From NCBI RefSeq assembly GCF_905171765.1, contig NC_053392.1, positions 32,728,192 to 32,792,191 of the forward strand: a DNA stretch of 64,000 nucleotides. The letters are read 5' to 3'. Both the position numbers and the translations under genes were made by a program. The notes beneath the pieces were generated by a model, which was given only the letters and a program-made list of their open reading frames with translations, was not told where the DNA came from and made no database searches. This document shows, piece by piece, positions 10,458-21,990 of the stretch (positions within the stretch are counted from its first letter, which is position 1; each line of letters starts with the position of its first letter). The DNA is from Bufo bufo. Lineage: Eukaryota; Chordata; Amphibia; Anura; Bufonidae.

Positions 10458-11022
10458 TTAGGTAGTAATATTCGGTCTATTAGCCACCATCTGCATTCTG
10501 CAGATAAGTTCATGTTCATGGGTTACCATCAGCTGTCTAAAGATCCCATCAAATAAGCAAGATCTACAACAAATCTCACTTCAAGCAAAAGTAAAAGATT
10601 GGGGCTAGAGATCAGAAATTTACTTAAAACCTCATTTTAGTCCGATTCGGTTGACTCAGTCGACGGATTCCAATCATGTCTGAATAAATTTGACCCAAAT
10701 GGAAATTGCCCCAATTGCTTTGAAATGTCTCTCATCGTAATGTTCAAGGTTTACCATAGTTATTAAATTCTCTTCAGAGGTCACCAAATAGAAAGAGTCT
10801 ACCGACAACTCTCCAAGCAGTAACAAAATACAGCATTTTGCCTCGCTGAAGGCCTGACTGAGTATATAAAAAATACCACAGACAAATATCGGGTACTATG
10901 GTCTCGAGCGCTGCAACAGGCAGGACATACAGTACAGTAGTTAAACTCAATAAGTATCACAAACCCACAAGGGCTCTGTAGAAATAAAATAATGTTCTGA
11001 AACTCTTGCACCAGTGACTCCT

Positions 11023-11037
11023 CTCTGTGTCTTACAG
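11023..11037 (+). promoter_or_regulatory. Probable splice acceptor before the OR coding exon
   Basis: The sequence ctctgtgtcttacag, pyrimidine-rich and ending in AG at 11036-11037, immediately precedes OR homology. The paralogue has tctctgtgtattacag at 52742-52757. Vertebrate OR genes usually have a 5' non-coding exon spliced to a single coding exon, so an acceptor here is expected. Confidence 0.6.
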
Positions 11038-11992
11038 GGTTACACAAGTCAAAAAAAATGAAAATATTAATACGGATCTCGTAAACCAAACCTTGGTTCT
11101 AGAATTTGTTCTCACCGGTTTTCCTGGAAACCTCCAGATGAGAATATTTCAGTTCATTGTGTTTTTAGCCATGTACATACTGTGCATATTGGGGAACAGT
11201 TTCCTGATCTTCACCGTCATCGCCAGTCCTCCGCTGCACACCGCTATGTATTATTTCCTCTGTTATCTGTCTTTTATTGATTTGTTTTTTGCATCTCATT
11301 CTATGCCAAAACTTTTACTTGATATTTTTTCTAAGTGGCGAAAGATTTCATACATTGGATGCTTAACACAAATGTATGTTGGTCTGCTTCTAGGATGCGC
11401 TGAGTGCATATTATTGACTGTGATGGCCTACGATCGGTATGTTGCCATATGCCTCCCCTTATATTACACCACCATCATGAGTTGGAGGGTCTGCAGATAT
11501 TGTTCTGTTTTGATTTTGTTAGGAAGCTTCTTTTTATGTACAGTCCCAAACATCCTGAAGCCTTTTGTATTCTGTAATGGAAACAGGATGGATCATTTTG
11601 CTTGTGAGATTTTAGGACTTCTAGAGCTGGCGTGTGGAGACAACGCTGCTTACAAATTACAGATATTCATTATCGGATTATTTATATTGTTTATACCACT
11701 TGTTTTCATTGTGGTTTCTTACATTTGTATTATTATATCAATATTAAAAATTAAATCGTCAGACAGTAGATTAAAAACCTTTTCCACCTGCAGCTCCCAC
11801 CTGATCGTGGTCTTTATGTTTTATGTGACAAGTATGATTGCGTACATGGGACGAGGAAGACGTTTCTCATCAAAATATTTTTTTCTCATCTATGCAGTTG
11901 TTACACCTGTATTAAATCCACTAATATATAGCCTGAGAAATAATGAAGTGAAAAGAGCATATTTAAAAATACTAATTCAATTTTCAACTTAA
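11027..11992 (+). CDS. Olfactory receptor (class A GPCR), apparently functional body, start codon unresolved
   Basis: Odorant receptor, a seven-helix G-protein-coupled receptor of the sensory neuron membrane. Seen, counting from 11027: glycosylation site NQT at 20-22, ILGN of helix 1 at 54-57, LHTAMYYFL after helix 1 (70-78), Cys112 of helix 3, the hallmark MAYDRYVAIC at 133-142, FSTCSSHL before helix 6, and PVLNPLIYSLRN of helix 7. About 321 codons matches the family's roughly 310-330. Oddity: no ATG lies in frame before residue 38. Codon 1 is GTG inside a likely splice acceptor (exon from about 11038), and the nearby ATG at 11058 is out of frame. Either a start codon is spliced in from an upstream exon, or the eight-A run at 11051-11058 hides a frameshift. 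The paralogue is at 52758-53622. Confidence 0.9.
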   Translation: MSYRVTQVKKNENINTDLVNQTLVLEFVLTGFPGNLQMRIFQFIVFLAMYILCILGNSFLIFTVIASPPLHTAMYYFLCYLSFIDLFFASHSMPKLLLDIFSKWRKISYIGCLTQMYVGLLLGCAECILLTVMAYDRYVAICLPLYYTTIMSWRVCRYCSVLILLGSFFLCTVPNILKPFVFCNGNRMDHFACEILGLLELACGDNAAYKLQIFIIGLFILFIPLVFIVVSYICIIISILKIKSSDSRLKTFSTCSSHLIVVFMFYVTSMIAYMGRGRRFSSKYFFLIYAVVTPVLNPLIYSLRNNEVKRAYLKILIQFST

Positions 11993-12194
11993 TCCCTTTA
12001 GTGGCAAACCTTTCATTTAGGACAAAGCCATGAAGATGTGATCATCCTTGGAGGACACATAAGTACAAGTATTACCTTTCATGCTTCTAAAAAGATCCCA
12101 GTTGTTAGTGGTAGATGCTATAATCGTATTACTTGTTATTTGTCTAGGAAAATTCTTGTGGGGTAATAGAAAAGCAGAATAATTTTTAACTCTC

Positions 12195-12933
12195 CATTTT
12201 TCCATTTTATTTAGTTTTTTTTCTCCCAGCCGTCGAAAAAGCCATAACTTTTTTATTTTTCCCATTCAAATAACCGTATGAGGGCTTGTTTTTCGTGTGA
12301 CAAGTTGTACTTTTTAATGGCACCATTTATGATTGCGTACGATGTAGTGGGAAGTAGAAAAAAATCGAAATGGGGTGGAATTTGTAAAAAAAAAAAAAAA
12401 AAACTCTGCCACAGTTTTATGGCTTTAGATTTTACAGCGTTTCCTATGCGGTACAACTGACCTGTTACTTTCATTCAGTACAATTACAACAATACCACTT
12501 ATGTATAGTTTTTTCTTGTGTTTCAATACTGAAAAAAAAATATTTCTTTGCATGGACAACTTTTTTATTGTTGTGTACAGAGCTGTGAGAGGGCAAATTT
12601 TTGGCATGACAATCTGTACTTTTCACTGATGCCATTTTGGAGTGTGTGACTTTTTGATTACTTTTTATTCCATTTTTTTGTGCGAGGCAATGTAACCCAA
12701 ACACAGAGAATCGTTTCGCTGTTTGCAGTATGGGATAAATATTTTTCATAATTGCATAGTTCATACCTTTTACACTTGGCTATGCCCATGGTGTTTATTT
12801 TTTTAATTGTTTATGTATTTTTATTTTTATTTCGTTGAAGGGGAAAAATTAGAATTTTTTTTTGTTTTTTATTTTTCAATTATTTTTAAAAACGTTTTTT
12901 TTTTTTAACACTTTTAATAGTTCCCCTATATAA
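12195..12933. mobile_element. Fragment of the AT-rich TTAA-target element
   Basis: Contains the family phrases agggcttgtttttcg, acaagttgtactttttaatg and gccattttgg seen in the element at 167-7595, twice over (12240-12330 and 12550-12650). It ends at aatagttcccct, the counterpart of aatagtcccacaaggggac at 7136-7154, where the next element is inserted. The left terminus is not recognisable. No coding sequence. Confidence 0.6.
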
Positions 12934-13089
12934 CCACCTCCGGACCGCTGTACGCACAGACGCGTCCTGGAGGTGGTTGTTTCATTACTCCTGGACGCGC
13001 CGGCGCGTCCTCTCGCGAGACGCGAGATTTCCTGTGAACGCGCGCACACAGGCGCGCGCGTTCACAGGATCGGAAGGTAAGCGAGTGGA

Positions 13090-13205
13090 TCTCCAGCCTG
13101 CCAGCGACGATCGTTCGCTGGCAGGCTGGAGATGTGATTTTTTTTAACCCCTAACAGGTATATTAGACTCTGTTTTGATAACAGCGTCTAATATACCTGC
13201 TACCT
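13090..13205. repeat. Two adjacent hairpins
   Basis: ctccagcctgccagcgacga (from 13091) pairs with its inverse tcgctggcaggctggag (to 13132). A second pair is formed by aggtatattagac (13157-13169) and gtctaatatacct (13185-13197). Both lie near the left end of the 4.4-kb element. Confidence 0.7.
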
Positions 13206-13309
13206 GGTCCTCTGGTGGTCCCCTTTGTTTGGATCGACCACCAGAGGACACAGGCAGCTCAGCAATATGTAGCACCAAGCACCACACTACACTACACCCC
13301 CCCCCCTGT

Positions 13310-14190
13310 CACTTATTAACCCCTTATTCGCCCCTGATCACCCCTGATCACCCCATATAGACTCCCTGATCACCCCCCTGTCATTGATTACCCCCCTGTC
13401 ATTGATCACCCCCCTGTAAAGCTCCATTCAGATGTCCGCATGATTTTTACGGATCCACTGATAGACTGATCGGATCCGCAAAACGCATACGGACATCTGA
13501 ATGGAGCCTTACAGGGGCGTGATCAATGACTGTGGTGATCACCCCATATAGACTCCCTGATCACGACCCCTGTCATTGATTACCCCCCTGTAAAGCTCCA
13601 TTCAGATGTCCGCATGATTTTTACGGATCCACTGATAGACTGATCGGACCCGCAAAACTCATACGGACGTCTGAATGGAGCCTTACAGGGGCGTGATCAA
13701 TGACTGTGGTGATCACCCCATATAGACTCCCTGATCACCCCCCTGTCATTGATTACCCCCCTGTCATTGATCACCCCCCTGTAAAGCTCCATTCAGATGT
13801 CCGCATGATTTTTACGGATCCACTGATAGACTGATCGGATCCGCAAAACGCATACGGACGTCTGAATGGAGCCTTACAGGGGCGTGATCAATGACTGTGG
13901 TGATCACCCCACATAGACTCCCTGATCACCCCCCTGTCATTGATTACCCCCCTGTCATTGATCACCCCCCTGTAAAGCTCCATTCAGATGTCCGCATGAT
14001 TTTTACGGATCCACTGATAGACTGATCGGATCCGCAAAACGCATACGGACGTCTGAATGGAGCCTTACAGTGGCGTGATCAATGACTGTGGTGATCACCC
14101 CATATAGACTCCCTGATCACCCCCCTGTCATTGATCACCCCCCTGTCATTGATCACCCCCCTGTCATTGATCACCCCCCTGTAAGGCTGC
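13310..14190. repeat. Tandem array, about 180-bp unit, each carrying a hairpin
   Basis: About four full units. Each contains several copies of ctgtcattgatcacccccc followed by an inverted pair, gctccattcagatgtccg and cggacatctgaatggagcc, around the core tttttacggatccactgata. Units differ by a few substitutions and by the number of the short C-rich sub-repeats. The hairpin part looks like a small MITE captured and amplified with the array (inference). Confidence 0.8.
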
Positions 14191-14194
14191 ATTC

Positions 14195-16900
14195 AGACAT
14201 TTTTTTGGCCCAAGTTAGCGGAAATTATATATTTTTTTCTTACAAAGTCTCATATTCCACTAACTTGTGTCAAAAAATAAAATCTCACATGAACTCACCC
14301 TACCCCTCACGGAATCCAAATGCGTAAAAATTTTTAGACATTTATATTCCAGACTTCTTCTCACGCTTTAGGGCCCCTAGAATGCCAGGGCAGTATAAAT
14401 ACCCCACATGTGACCCCATTTTGGAAAGAAGACACCCCAAGGTATTTTATAAGGGGCATATTGAGTCCATGAAAGATTGAAATTTTTGTCCCAAGTTAGC
14501 GGAAAGGGAGACTTTGTGAGAAAAAAATAAATAAAATCAATTTCCGCTAACTTGTGCCAAAAAAAATAATAATTCTACGTACTCGCCATGCCCCTCATTG
14601 AATACCTTGGGGTGTCTTCTTTCCAAAATGGGGTCACATGTGGGGTATTTATACTGCCCTGGCATTTTAGGGGCCCTAAAGCGTGAGAAGAAGTCTGGGA
14701 TCCAAATGTCTAAAAATGCCCTCATAAAAGGAATGTGGGCCCCTTTGCGCATCTAGGCTGCAAAAAAGTGTCACACATCTGGTATCGCCGTATTCAGGAG
14801 AAGTTGGGCAATGTGTTTTGGGGTGTCATTTTACATATACCCATGCTGGGTGAGAGAAATATATTGGCAAAAGACAACTTTTCCCATTTTTTTATACAAA
14901 GTTGGCATTTGACCAAGATATTTATCTCACCCAGCATTGGTATATGTAAAATGACACCGCAAAGCACATTCCCCAACTTCTCCTGAGTACGGCGATACCA
15001 CATGTGTGGCACTTTTTTACAGCCTAGGTGGGCGAAGGGGCCCACATTCCAAAGAGCACCTTTCGGATTTCACAGGTCATTTACCTACTTACCACACATT
15101 AGGGCCCCTGGAAAATGCCAGGGCAGTATAACTACCCCACAAGTGACCCCATTTTGGAAAGAAGACACCCCAAGGTATTCCGTGAGAGGCATGGCGAGTT
15201 CCTAGAATTTTTTATTTTTTGGCACAAGTTAGTGGAAAATGATGATTTTTTTTTTTTTTTCTTACAAAGTCTCATATTCCACTAACTTGTGAGAAAAAAT
15301 AAAAACTTCCATGAACTCACTATGCCCATCAGCGAATACCTTGGGGTGTCTTCTTTCCAAAATGGGGTCACTTGTGGGGTAGTTATACTGCCCTGGCATT
15401 CTAGGGGCCCAAATGTGTGGTAAGGAGTTTGAAATCAAATTCTGTAAAAAATGGCTGGTGAAATCCGAAAGGTGCTCTTTGGAATATGGGCCCCTTTGCC
15501 CACCTAGGCTGCAAAAAAGTGTTACACATCTGGTATCCCCGTATTCAGGAGAAGTTGGGGAATGTGTTTTGGGGTGTCATTTTACATATACCCATGCTGG
15601 GTGAGAGAAATATCTTGGCAAAAGACAACTTTTCCCATTTTTTTATACAAAGTTGGCATTTGACCAAGATATTTATCTCACCCAGCATGGGTATATGTAA
15701 AATGACACCCCAAAACACATTCCCCAACTTCTCCTGAATACGGAGATACCAGATGTGTGGCACTTTTTTGCAGCCTAGGTGGGCAAAGGGGCCCATATTC
15801 CAAAGAGCACCTTTCGGATTTCACTGGTCATTTTTTACAGAATTTGATTTCAAACTCCTTACCACACATTTGGGCCCCTAGAATGCCAGGGCAGTATAAC
15901 TACCCCACAAGTGACCCCATTTTGGAAAGAAGACACCCCAAGGTATTCCGTGAGGGGCATGGCAAGTTCCTAGATTTTTTTATTTTTTGTCACAAGTTAT
16001 TGGAAAATGATGATTTTTTTTTTTTTTTTTCATACAAAGTCTCATATTCCACTAACTTGTGACAAAAAATAAAAACTTCCATGAACTCACTATGCCCATC
16101 AGCGAATACCTTGGGGTCTCTTCTTTCCAAAATGGGGTCACTTGTGGGGTAGTTATACTGCCCTGGCATTCTACGGGCCCAAATGTGTGGTAAGGAGTTT
16201 GAAATCAAATTCTGTAAAAAATGACCAGTGAAATCCGAAAGGTGCTCTTTGGAATATGGGCCCCTTTGCCCACCTAGGCTGCAAAAAAGTGTCACACATC
16301 TGGTATCTCCGTATTCAGGAGAAGTTGGGGAATGTGTTTTGGGGTGTCATTTTACATATACCCATGCTGGGTGAGAGAAATATCTTGGTAAAAGACAACT
16401 TTTACCATTTTTTTATACAAAGTTGGCATTTGACCAAGATATTTATCTCACCCAGCATGGGTATATGTAAAAAGACACCCCAAAACACATTCCCCAACTT
16501 CTCCTGAATACGGAGATACCACATGTGTGACACTTTTTTGCAGCCTAGGTGGGCAAAGGGGCCCACATTCCAAAGAGCACCTTTCGGATTTCACTGGTCA
16601 TTTTTTACAGAATTTGATTTCAAACTCCTTACCACACATTTGGGCCTCTAGAATGCCAGGGCAGTATAACTACCCCACAAGTGACCCCATTTTGGAAAGA
16701 AGAGACCCCAAGGTATTTCGTGATGGGCATAGTGAGTTCATAGAACTTTTTATTTTTTGTCACAAGTTAGTGGAATATGAAACTTTGTAAGAAAAAAAAA
16801 AATCATCATTTTCCGCTAACTTGTGACAAAAAATAAAAAGTTCTATGAACTCACTATGCCCATCAGCGAATACCTTAGGGTGTCTACTTTCCGAAATGGG
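14195..16900. repeat. Alternating inverted-repeat array (about 380-bp unit, 7 symmetry centres)
   Basis: The same roughly 380-bp sequence alternates in orientation, so every boundary is a palindrome. Centres lie near 14527, 14893, 15257, 15643, 16026, 16413 and 16795. One class of arm contains ttttggaaagaagacacccc; the other contains gggcccctttgcccacctag and aacttctcctgaatacgg. Because of this, an 83-codon frame is seen repeatedly on both strands; it is a shadow of the repeat, not a protein gene. Confidence 0.85.
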
Positions 16901-17514
16901 GTCATTTGTAGGGTGTTTGTACTGTCTGGGCATTGTAGAACTTCAGGAAACATGACAGGTGCTCAGAAAGTCAGAGCTGCTTCAAAAAGCTGAAATTCAC
17001 ATTTTTGTACCATAGTTTGTAAACGCTATAACTTTTACCCAAACATTTTTTTTTTATCAAAGACATGTAGAACAATAAATTTAGAGAAAAATTTATATAT
17101 GGATGTCGTTTTTTTTGCAAAATTTTACACCTGAAAGTGAAAAATGTCATTTTTTTGCAACAAAATCGTTAAATTTCGATTAATAACAAAAAAAGTAAAA
17201 ATGTCAGCAGCAATGAAATACCACCAAATGAAAGCTCTATTAGTGAGAAGAAAAGGAGGTAAAATTCATTTGGGTGGTAAGTTGCATGACCGAGCAATAA
17301 ACGGTGAAAGTAGTGTAGTGCAGATGTGTAAAAAGTGGCCTGGTCTTTCAGGGTGTTTAAGCTAGGGGGGCTGAAGTGGTTAACAAGCAATCATGAGAAT
17401 TACACTTACACAAGTTTCTATGGAGCCCTTTCACAAGCAGCCTCGTATTACACAGGAGAACCCAGGCTGCCCTACACTATTTCTAGCTCCCAGATACTTG
17501 CTAGGAAACAATAC

Positions 17515-17640
17515 CTGGTGTGGGAGTATGGGAGGAAACAAGTAAGGAAATCCACACAAACGGGGAAAAATAAAAACTCTATACTGATGATGCATTGCTC
17601 AGATTCAAACCCAGGGAGCCAGTGCTAAAAGGCAAGATGG
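17515..17640. repeat. Degenerate interspersed repeat, possibly tRNA-derived SINE
   Basis: The phrases gggaggaaacaagtaagg, ccacacaaacggggaa and gattcaaacccaggga resemble a widespread lower-vertebrate repeat whose last phrase looks like a tRNA B box. A shorter relic (gtaggaggaaacaagg) lies at the matching place in OR unit B (53957-53972), so it predates the duplication. Assignment is from memory of the pattern only. Confidence 0.35.
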
Positions 17641-17659
17641 CTGACCACCAAAGACAACA

Positions 17660-17830
17660 CAGTATATCTAGTATGTGAGTTCCAACACACAAGTGTTCAT
17701 GAAAAGTACTGTCTGCTGAAAGAACAATATAGTAAAATATAGAGAGAAACCCGAGTGATTTATCAACTTTTTGTTTTAACTATAGCTGTGAAACCATTGT
17801 ATTATTATTTTTTTTACAAAACTATAGTCA
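17660..17830. other. OR duplication unit A, downstream block
   Basis: tatgtgagttccaacacaca and the following 120 bases match 54090-54215 in unit B (same phrase, then aagaacaat, aatatagaaagaaac). This shows that the duplicated segment extends well past the OR stop codon and that the 4.4-kb element interrupted unit A only. Confidence 0.7.
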
Positions 17831-18019
17831 ATGTTTTCTAATGATCACTAGAACATTTTTAGTTTCAATCTTTTTTATTTATTTATTTATTTAAAGAATG
17901 CTATAGAACAAATCTGCATATATGTAAGACAGATTAATCTCAATACAAATTACATAGAAAAAAGGAAAGTGTTGAAAAGTAGTGTATTAAGTGGTGGAAT
18001 ATCAAGGGAATCCTCCTTA

Positions 18020-18405
18020 GGCCTCTTTCACACTACCGTTTTTTTCTAAAAACTGAATGTACTCCGTATGTATTCCGTTTCCGTGTTTCCGTATCTCCAT
18101 TCCGTGCAAAGATAGAACATGTCCTATATTTAGCCGCAAATCACGTTCCGTGGCTCCAATAAAGTCAATGGGTCCGCAAAAAAAACGGAATGCATACGGA
18201 AATGCATCCGTATGTCTTCCGTATCCGTTCCGTTTTTTGCGGAACCATCTATTGAAAATGTTATGCCCAGCCCAATTTGTTCTATGTAATTACTGTATAC
18301 TGTATATGCCATACGGAAAAACGGAACCGAAATGGAAACACAACGGAAACAAAAAAAATGGACCGCAAAACACTGAAATAGCCATATGGTAGTGTGAAAG
18401 AGGCC
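18020..18405. mobile_element. Harbinger-like MITE (TTA duplication)
   Basis: Seen: TTA at 18017-18019 and 18406-18408 with perfect inverted ends ggcctctttcacactaccg and cggtagtgtgaaagaggcc allowing for one or two differences inward. Length 386 bp. Interior has repeated ccgt/acgg motifs on both strands and no gene. Sister copies are at 9935, 45432 and 51343. Confidence 0.8.
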
Positions 18406-18769
18406 TTATAGAAACCTAACTAACAATAAAAACAATCACTTCAACATATTCACAACACAACAAACCAGAACTATTGATTAATCAAGTGCTGGCTGTACTT
18501 GTGGACCTGAAGTTGTCAAAATCCAAATGGTAATAGAAACAGAACTCAGAAGTTGTAATGCAATATACCATAGCAGACTCATGTATTTGGCCAAAGTATA
18601 CTCTGGGAAAAGAGTCAGAAAATGTTAACAGTTAATTCATGACAAATTGCTTTGTCATAAAGCACAGTTCTTTATAAGTAGTTGGTGCAATGATAGGGAG
18701 TGGCTATTGTGCCCCTCGCCTTCACTGTGTACGATGGAGAAACAGCCACTGATTCTTGAATGCTGTTTC

Positions 18770-19960
18770 TGAAACTGTTTTTTGGCATTCCGGGCACTAG
18801 AGGTCACTGTTTTGCAGCTACAGCCAGCACACTATGAGATTTGAATATGCAAAACAGATGATGACTCATGCTGATGACTCATGCTGTGTGAGCCAGAGAG
18901 AAAGAGGAAATGGTGACATGAGGAGACATGCTTGTGCAGAGGCTGAATACAGGATCCTCAGGTCTGTGGGACTTGGAGCCGTTAAAGTGACTGATGCCTG
19001 TCAGCAATGCAGATGTTGCCAAGGGAGAAAGGATCGGTTCCCGGAAGGTCAGTTGGACCGTGGAATGTGGTTTTCAGACCCTGTGAGGCCTCATGGTGGA
19101 TGGAAGGACCTGCGAGTTGGTGTAAGTCCCCATCGGATAAGGACCAGGCCAGGGTCAGCGATCCAGAAGGCTTCCCAGAGAGAGAGAGATAGAGGACTGG
19201 GTCCTGGAAGGCTGGAAGAGCCGTGGAACAATTGGAGCTACTAGTAGAGGTGGAGTTGCTCAGCTTGTAGAAGAACTAGTCTGCCTTTTTGTGAGCTACA
19301 TGAGAGAACCGTGTGGATCCGGATTCTGTTCGCAGGAATGAGTATCGGCGTCAGGAAGCTGATCGGAACAGAGGGTCAGAGTACAGGTTCTGCAGGGTCA
19401 CATGTGGCAGGGACTTGCTGTCAGTCTGGAGCAACCAGTAAACACAGGACATACCCAGGTCAGTGATTTAGAAGCACGGTTATTGACTTGTAGGCTCTGC
19501 CGTGTGCACCAGCGGTCAGGTCCCTTAGCCTGCGGCACAGTATCGACTTGCGGGCTCTGCTTTGTACGCCGCTTTGGGTACGGTTTTTCATTTGGGCTGG
19601 TACCGTGAGTCTGAGCCTGGGGTATAGGGTATTCTAGACACTCCGTTGTTGCTACACTACAAGGCCACTCCAGCGTCCAGGTTAGGAGTATTCAGGGCAC
19701 ATGAACAGTGCCATTTGGGGGCAAGAGAAAGGAATGTGACGTGTTGTTCATTGCATTTGATACTGTATGTGATATATATACTCTCTGTAACTACTGTTTT
19801 AATATCTGTTAATACTACTGTTCAGTAAAGTTAATGTTTTTGCATCAGGAGCTGGTGTCCGTGTTGCTTTCCTTATTCCATGACTTTGCTGTATCCTGGG
19901 GGTCCCTCCCCGGTTCACGGTCTTACAACTGTACCCCCCAGATACCGCGTTCATACAGAG
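18770..19960 (+). repeat. Unassigned sequence, possibly a solo LTR or LTR fragment
   Basis: No gene recognised. It contains two AP-1-like atgactcatgctg motifs in tandem (18860-18885), a TATA-like tgatatatatactc (19770-19783) and a weak poly(A) signal-like cagtaaagttaatg (19823-19836), an order compatible with an LTR. No paired copy, terminal TG...CA pair or flanking duplication could be established. Confidence 0.25.
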
Positions 19961-20039
19961 GACGGGCTGGCAGGCCTGTCTCATTTGAACATTTTCTACT
20001 CCTGGTTTAGGTGTATTCATTTACGGCTACCTAAACAAT

Positions 20040-20360
20040 ATTCTGGACCCCTTCAGGACTCTATGACTATCCATTTTTTTATTTATTTATTTTTCCCTGC
20101 CTTCCAAAAACATAACTTTTTATTTTTTAGTTCCCATAGGCGTATAGGCGTATGAGAGCTTGTTTTTTGTGGGACAAGTTGTATTTTCTAATGGCACCAT
20201 TTAACATTCCATATGTTGTAGTGGGAAGCTGGAAACAAAATTCTAAATGGGGTGAAATTGGAAAAAAAACACAATTCCGCCACAGTTTTATAGTTTTCCC
20301 TGTTAGCTAAAACTGAACCATTACCTTCAATTTTTGGTTCAGTATGATTACAGCTATACA
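20040..20360. mobile_element. Fragment of the AT-rich TTAA-target element
   Basis: Shares gcgtatgagagcttgttttttgtgggacaagttgta-type wording and taatggcaccattt with the elements at 167-7595 and 12195-12933. Both ends are missing. The following 20360-20790 is AT-rich with nothing recognisable. Confidence 0.55.
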
Positions 20361-21369
20361 ATCACAAAGGTGATTGTATTTGGAAGCTCACCCGCTAGTG
20401 GAGGTGGATCTGGGTGCTCTTGACATGTCTGTTTCACACAATCAGAAGAGAAATATATGTAATGATAGTTGCTAGTCAGGCACTCATATCATTCGTGCAC
20501 CAGAGAGCAAAGGAGTACGGGTTTCTAATATATTTGAATGAATATTTTTTATTAATACTTTAAAAAATGTATTTAATTGACACTATAAAAAATGCATGCA
20601 AAAATTCAAAATAAATAACCTCTAGGTTATAAGTTAAAAATGTATAAAAATATATTAAAAAAATAAAAAGTAATGCAGTCTCTTTGTTGAACACTAGATG
20701 GCAGTCTTTAGACGCTTTCAGATGTAAGGAATGTAGTTCCGTCTATTGCTCACCAGATGGTGCTGTTCTTCAATAGACATGTATTGCTGGTAAGTAGGGT
20801 TGAGCGAACCCGAACTGTAAAGTTCGGGTTCGTACCGAACTTTAGGATTTTTGCACCATGGACCCGAACATGAACATTTCTGTAAACGTTCGGGTTCGGT
20901 GTTCGGTGATTTCTTAGCGCTTTTTGAAAGGCTGCGGAGCAGCCAATCAACAAGCGTTTAACTGTGTGACCTTCGAAGCCATCACAGCCATGCCTACTAA
21001 TGGCATGGCTGTGATTGGCCAGAGTAGCATGTGACCCAGCCTCTATATAAGCTGGAGTCACATAGCGCTGCACGTCACTCTGCTGTGCTTAGTGTAGGGA
21101 GAGGATGCTGCTGCTGTGAGAGAGAAAATAGGACAGAATCTTTAATCAGAACTCCAATTGAACTCAGCGATCTACATAGATTTAGTTGTGTGGGTGCAGT
21201 GCACAATCTTTTTACCCTGCCCTGAACCCAGTGACAGAGAAAAATAACTTTTATCCATCTGTTAGTTAGGTGGGCGGCGGCGGCCATTTTATGCAAACTC
21301 AGTGCACCAGCACAGCATCTGAGATTTTGTGACATTCATATGCAAGCTTGAAATACTGCAATAATAATC

Positions 21370-21985
21370 TGGTTTAAAAAAAAACACCCTTTTTTGGCAA
21401 TATACAACATCTGGTGCCTTTGCAGTGTGCAATTTAAGCTAGAAATACAGCTATAATTTTCTGGGTTTTAAAAAACACACTTTTTGGGCAAAATACACAA
21501 TTTTACAGCCCTTGCTGCAGCTGCACGTGTGAAATTCAAGTGTTATATACTGCTGTCATATTCTGTTAGTAAAAAAACACCCATTTTGGGCAAAAAACTT
21601 AATTTTGCAGCCTTTGCTGCATATGTCATTGTGAGATACACCCTTTAGAGACTGTGGTTCTATTCTGCTATTAGAAAAACACCCATTTTGGGGAAAAAAA
21701 ATTTTTTTGCATCATTTGCTGCATATATCATTGTGAGATAATTCCTTTAGATTCTGTTGTTCTATTCTGCAATTAATAAAACACCCATTTTGGGCAAAAA
21801 TCTTTAATCGCGGCCTAGTCTGCATCTGTATGTGTGAGATACACCCTTTACATAATGTGGTTCTATTCTGCTATTAGAAAAACACCCATTTTGGGCAAAA
21901 ATCTTTAATTGAGGCCTAGTCTGCATCTGTACATGTGAGATACACCCTTTAGATACTGTGGTTCTATTCTGCTATTAAAAAAACA
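21370..21985 (+). repeat. Tandem array, about 100-bp unit, in hAT 5' leader
   Basis: aaaacacccattttgggcaa-type phrases recur at intervals of about 100 bases (near 21384, 21476, 21575, 21685, 21780, 21884, 21983), each followed by ttaat, a tgcatctgt-like phrase and gtgagatacaccctttag. It lies directly upstream of the transposase start. Confidence 0.75.
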
Positions 21986-21990
21986 CCCAT

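Larger units (their letters stand above)
12934..17379. mobile_element. 4.4-kb non-autonomous TTAA-type element made of hairpins and repeats
   Basis: Seen: the left end ccacctccggaccg is preceded by ATAA (12930-12933) and the right end ggggctgaagtgg is followed by TTAA (17380-17383). The inverse of the right end (ccacttcagcccc) resembles the left end, suggesting weak inverted termini and a TTAA duplication mutated on one side. Inside, in order: GC-rich hairpins (13030-13200), a 180-bp tandem array (13310-14190), an alternating inverted array (14195-16900) and an A/T-rich tail. No transposase was found. Open frames of 60-100 codons inside are mirror images of one repeat read on both strands and are not genes. 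Confidence 0.55.

Noticed and set aside
14735..16790. Repeated 83-87-codon frames beginning MGPFAHLGCKKV on both strands.
   Set aside because: Mirror images of one inverted repeat; identical frames on opposite strands are expected from palindromes.
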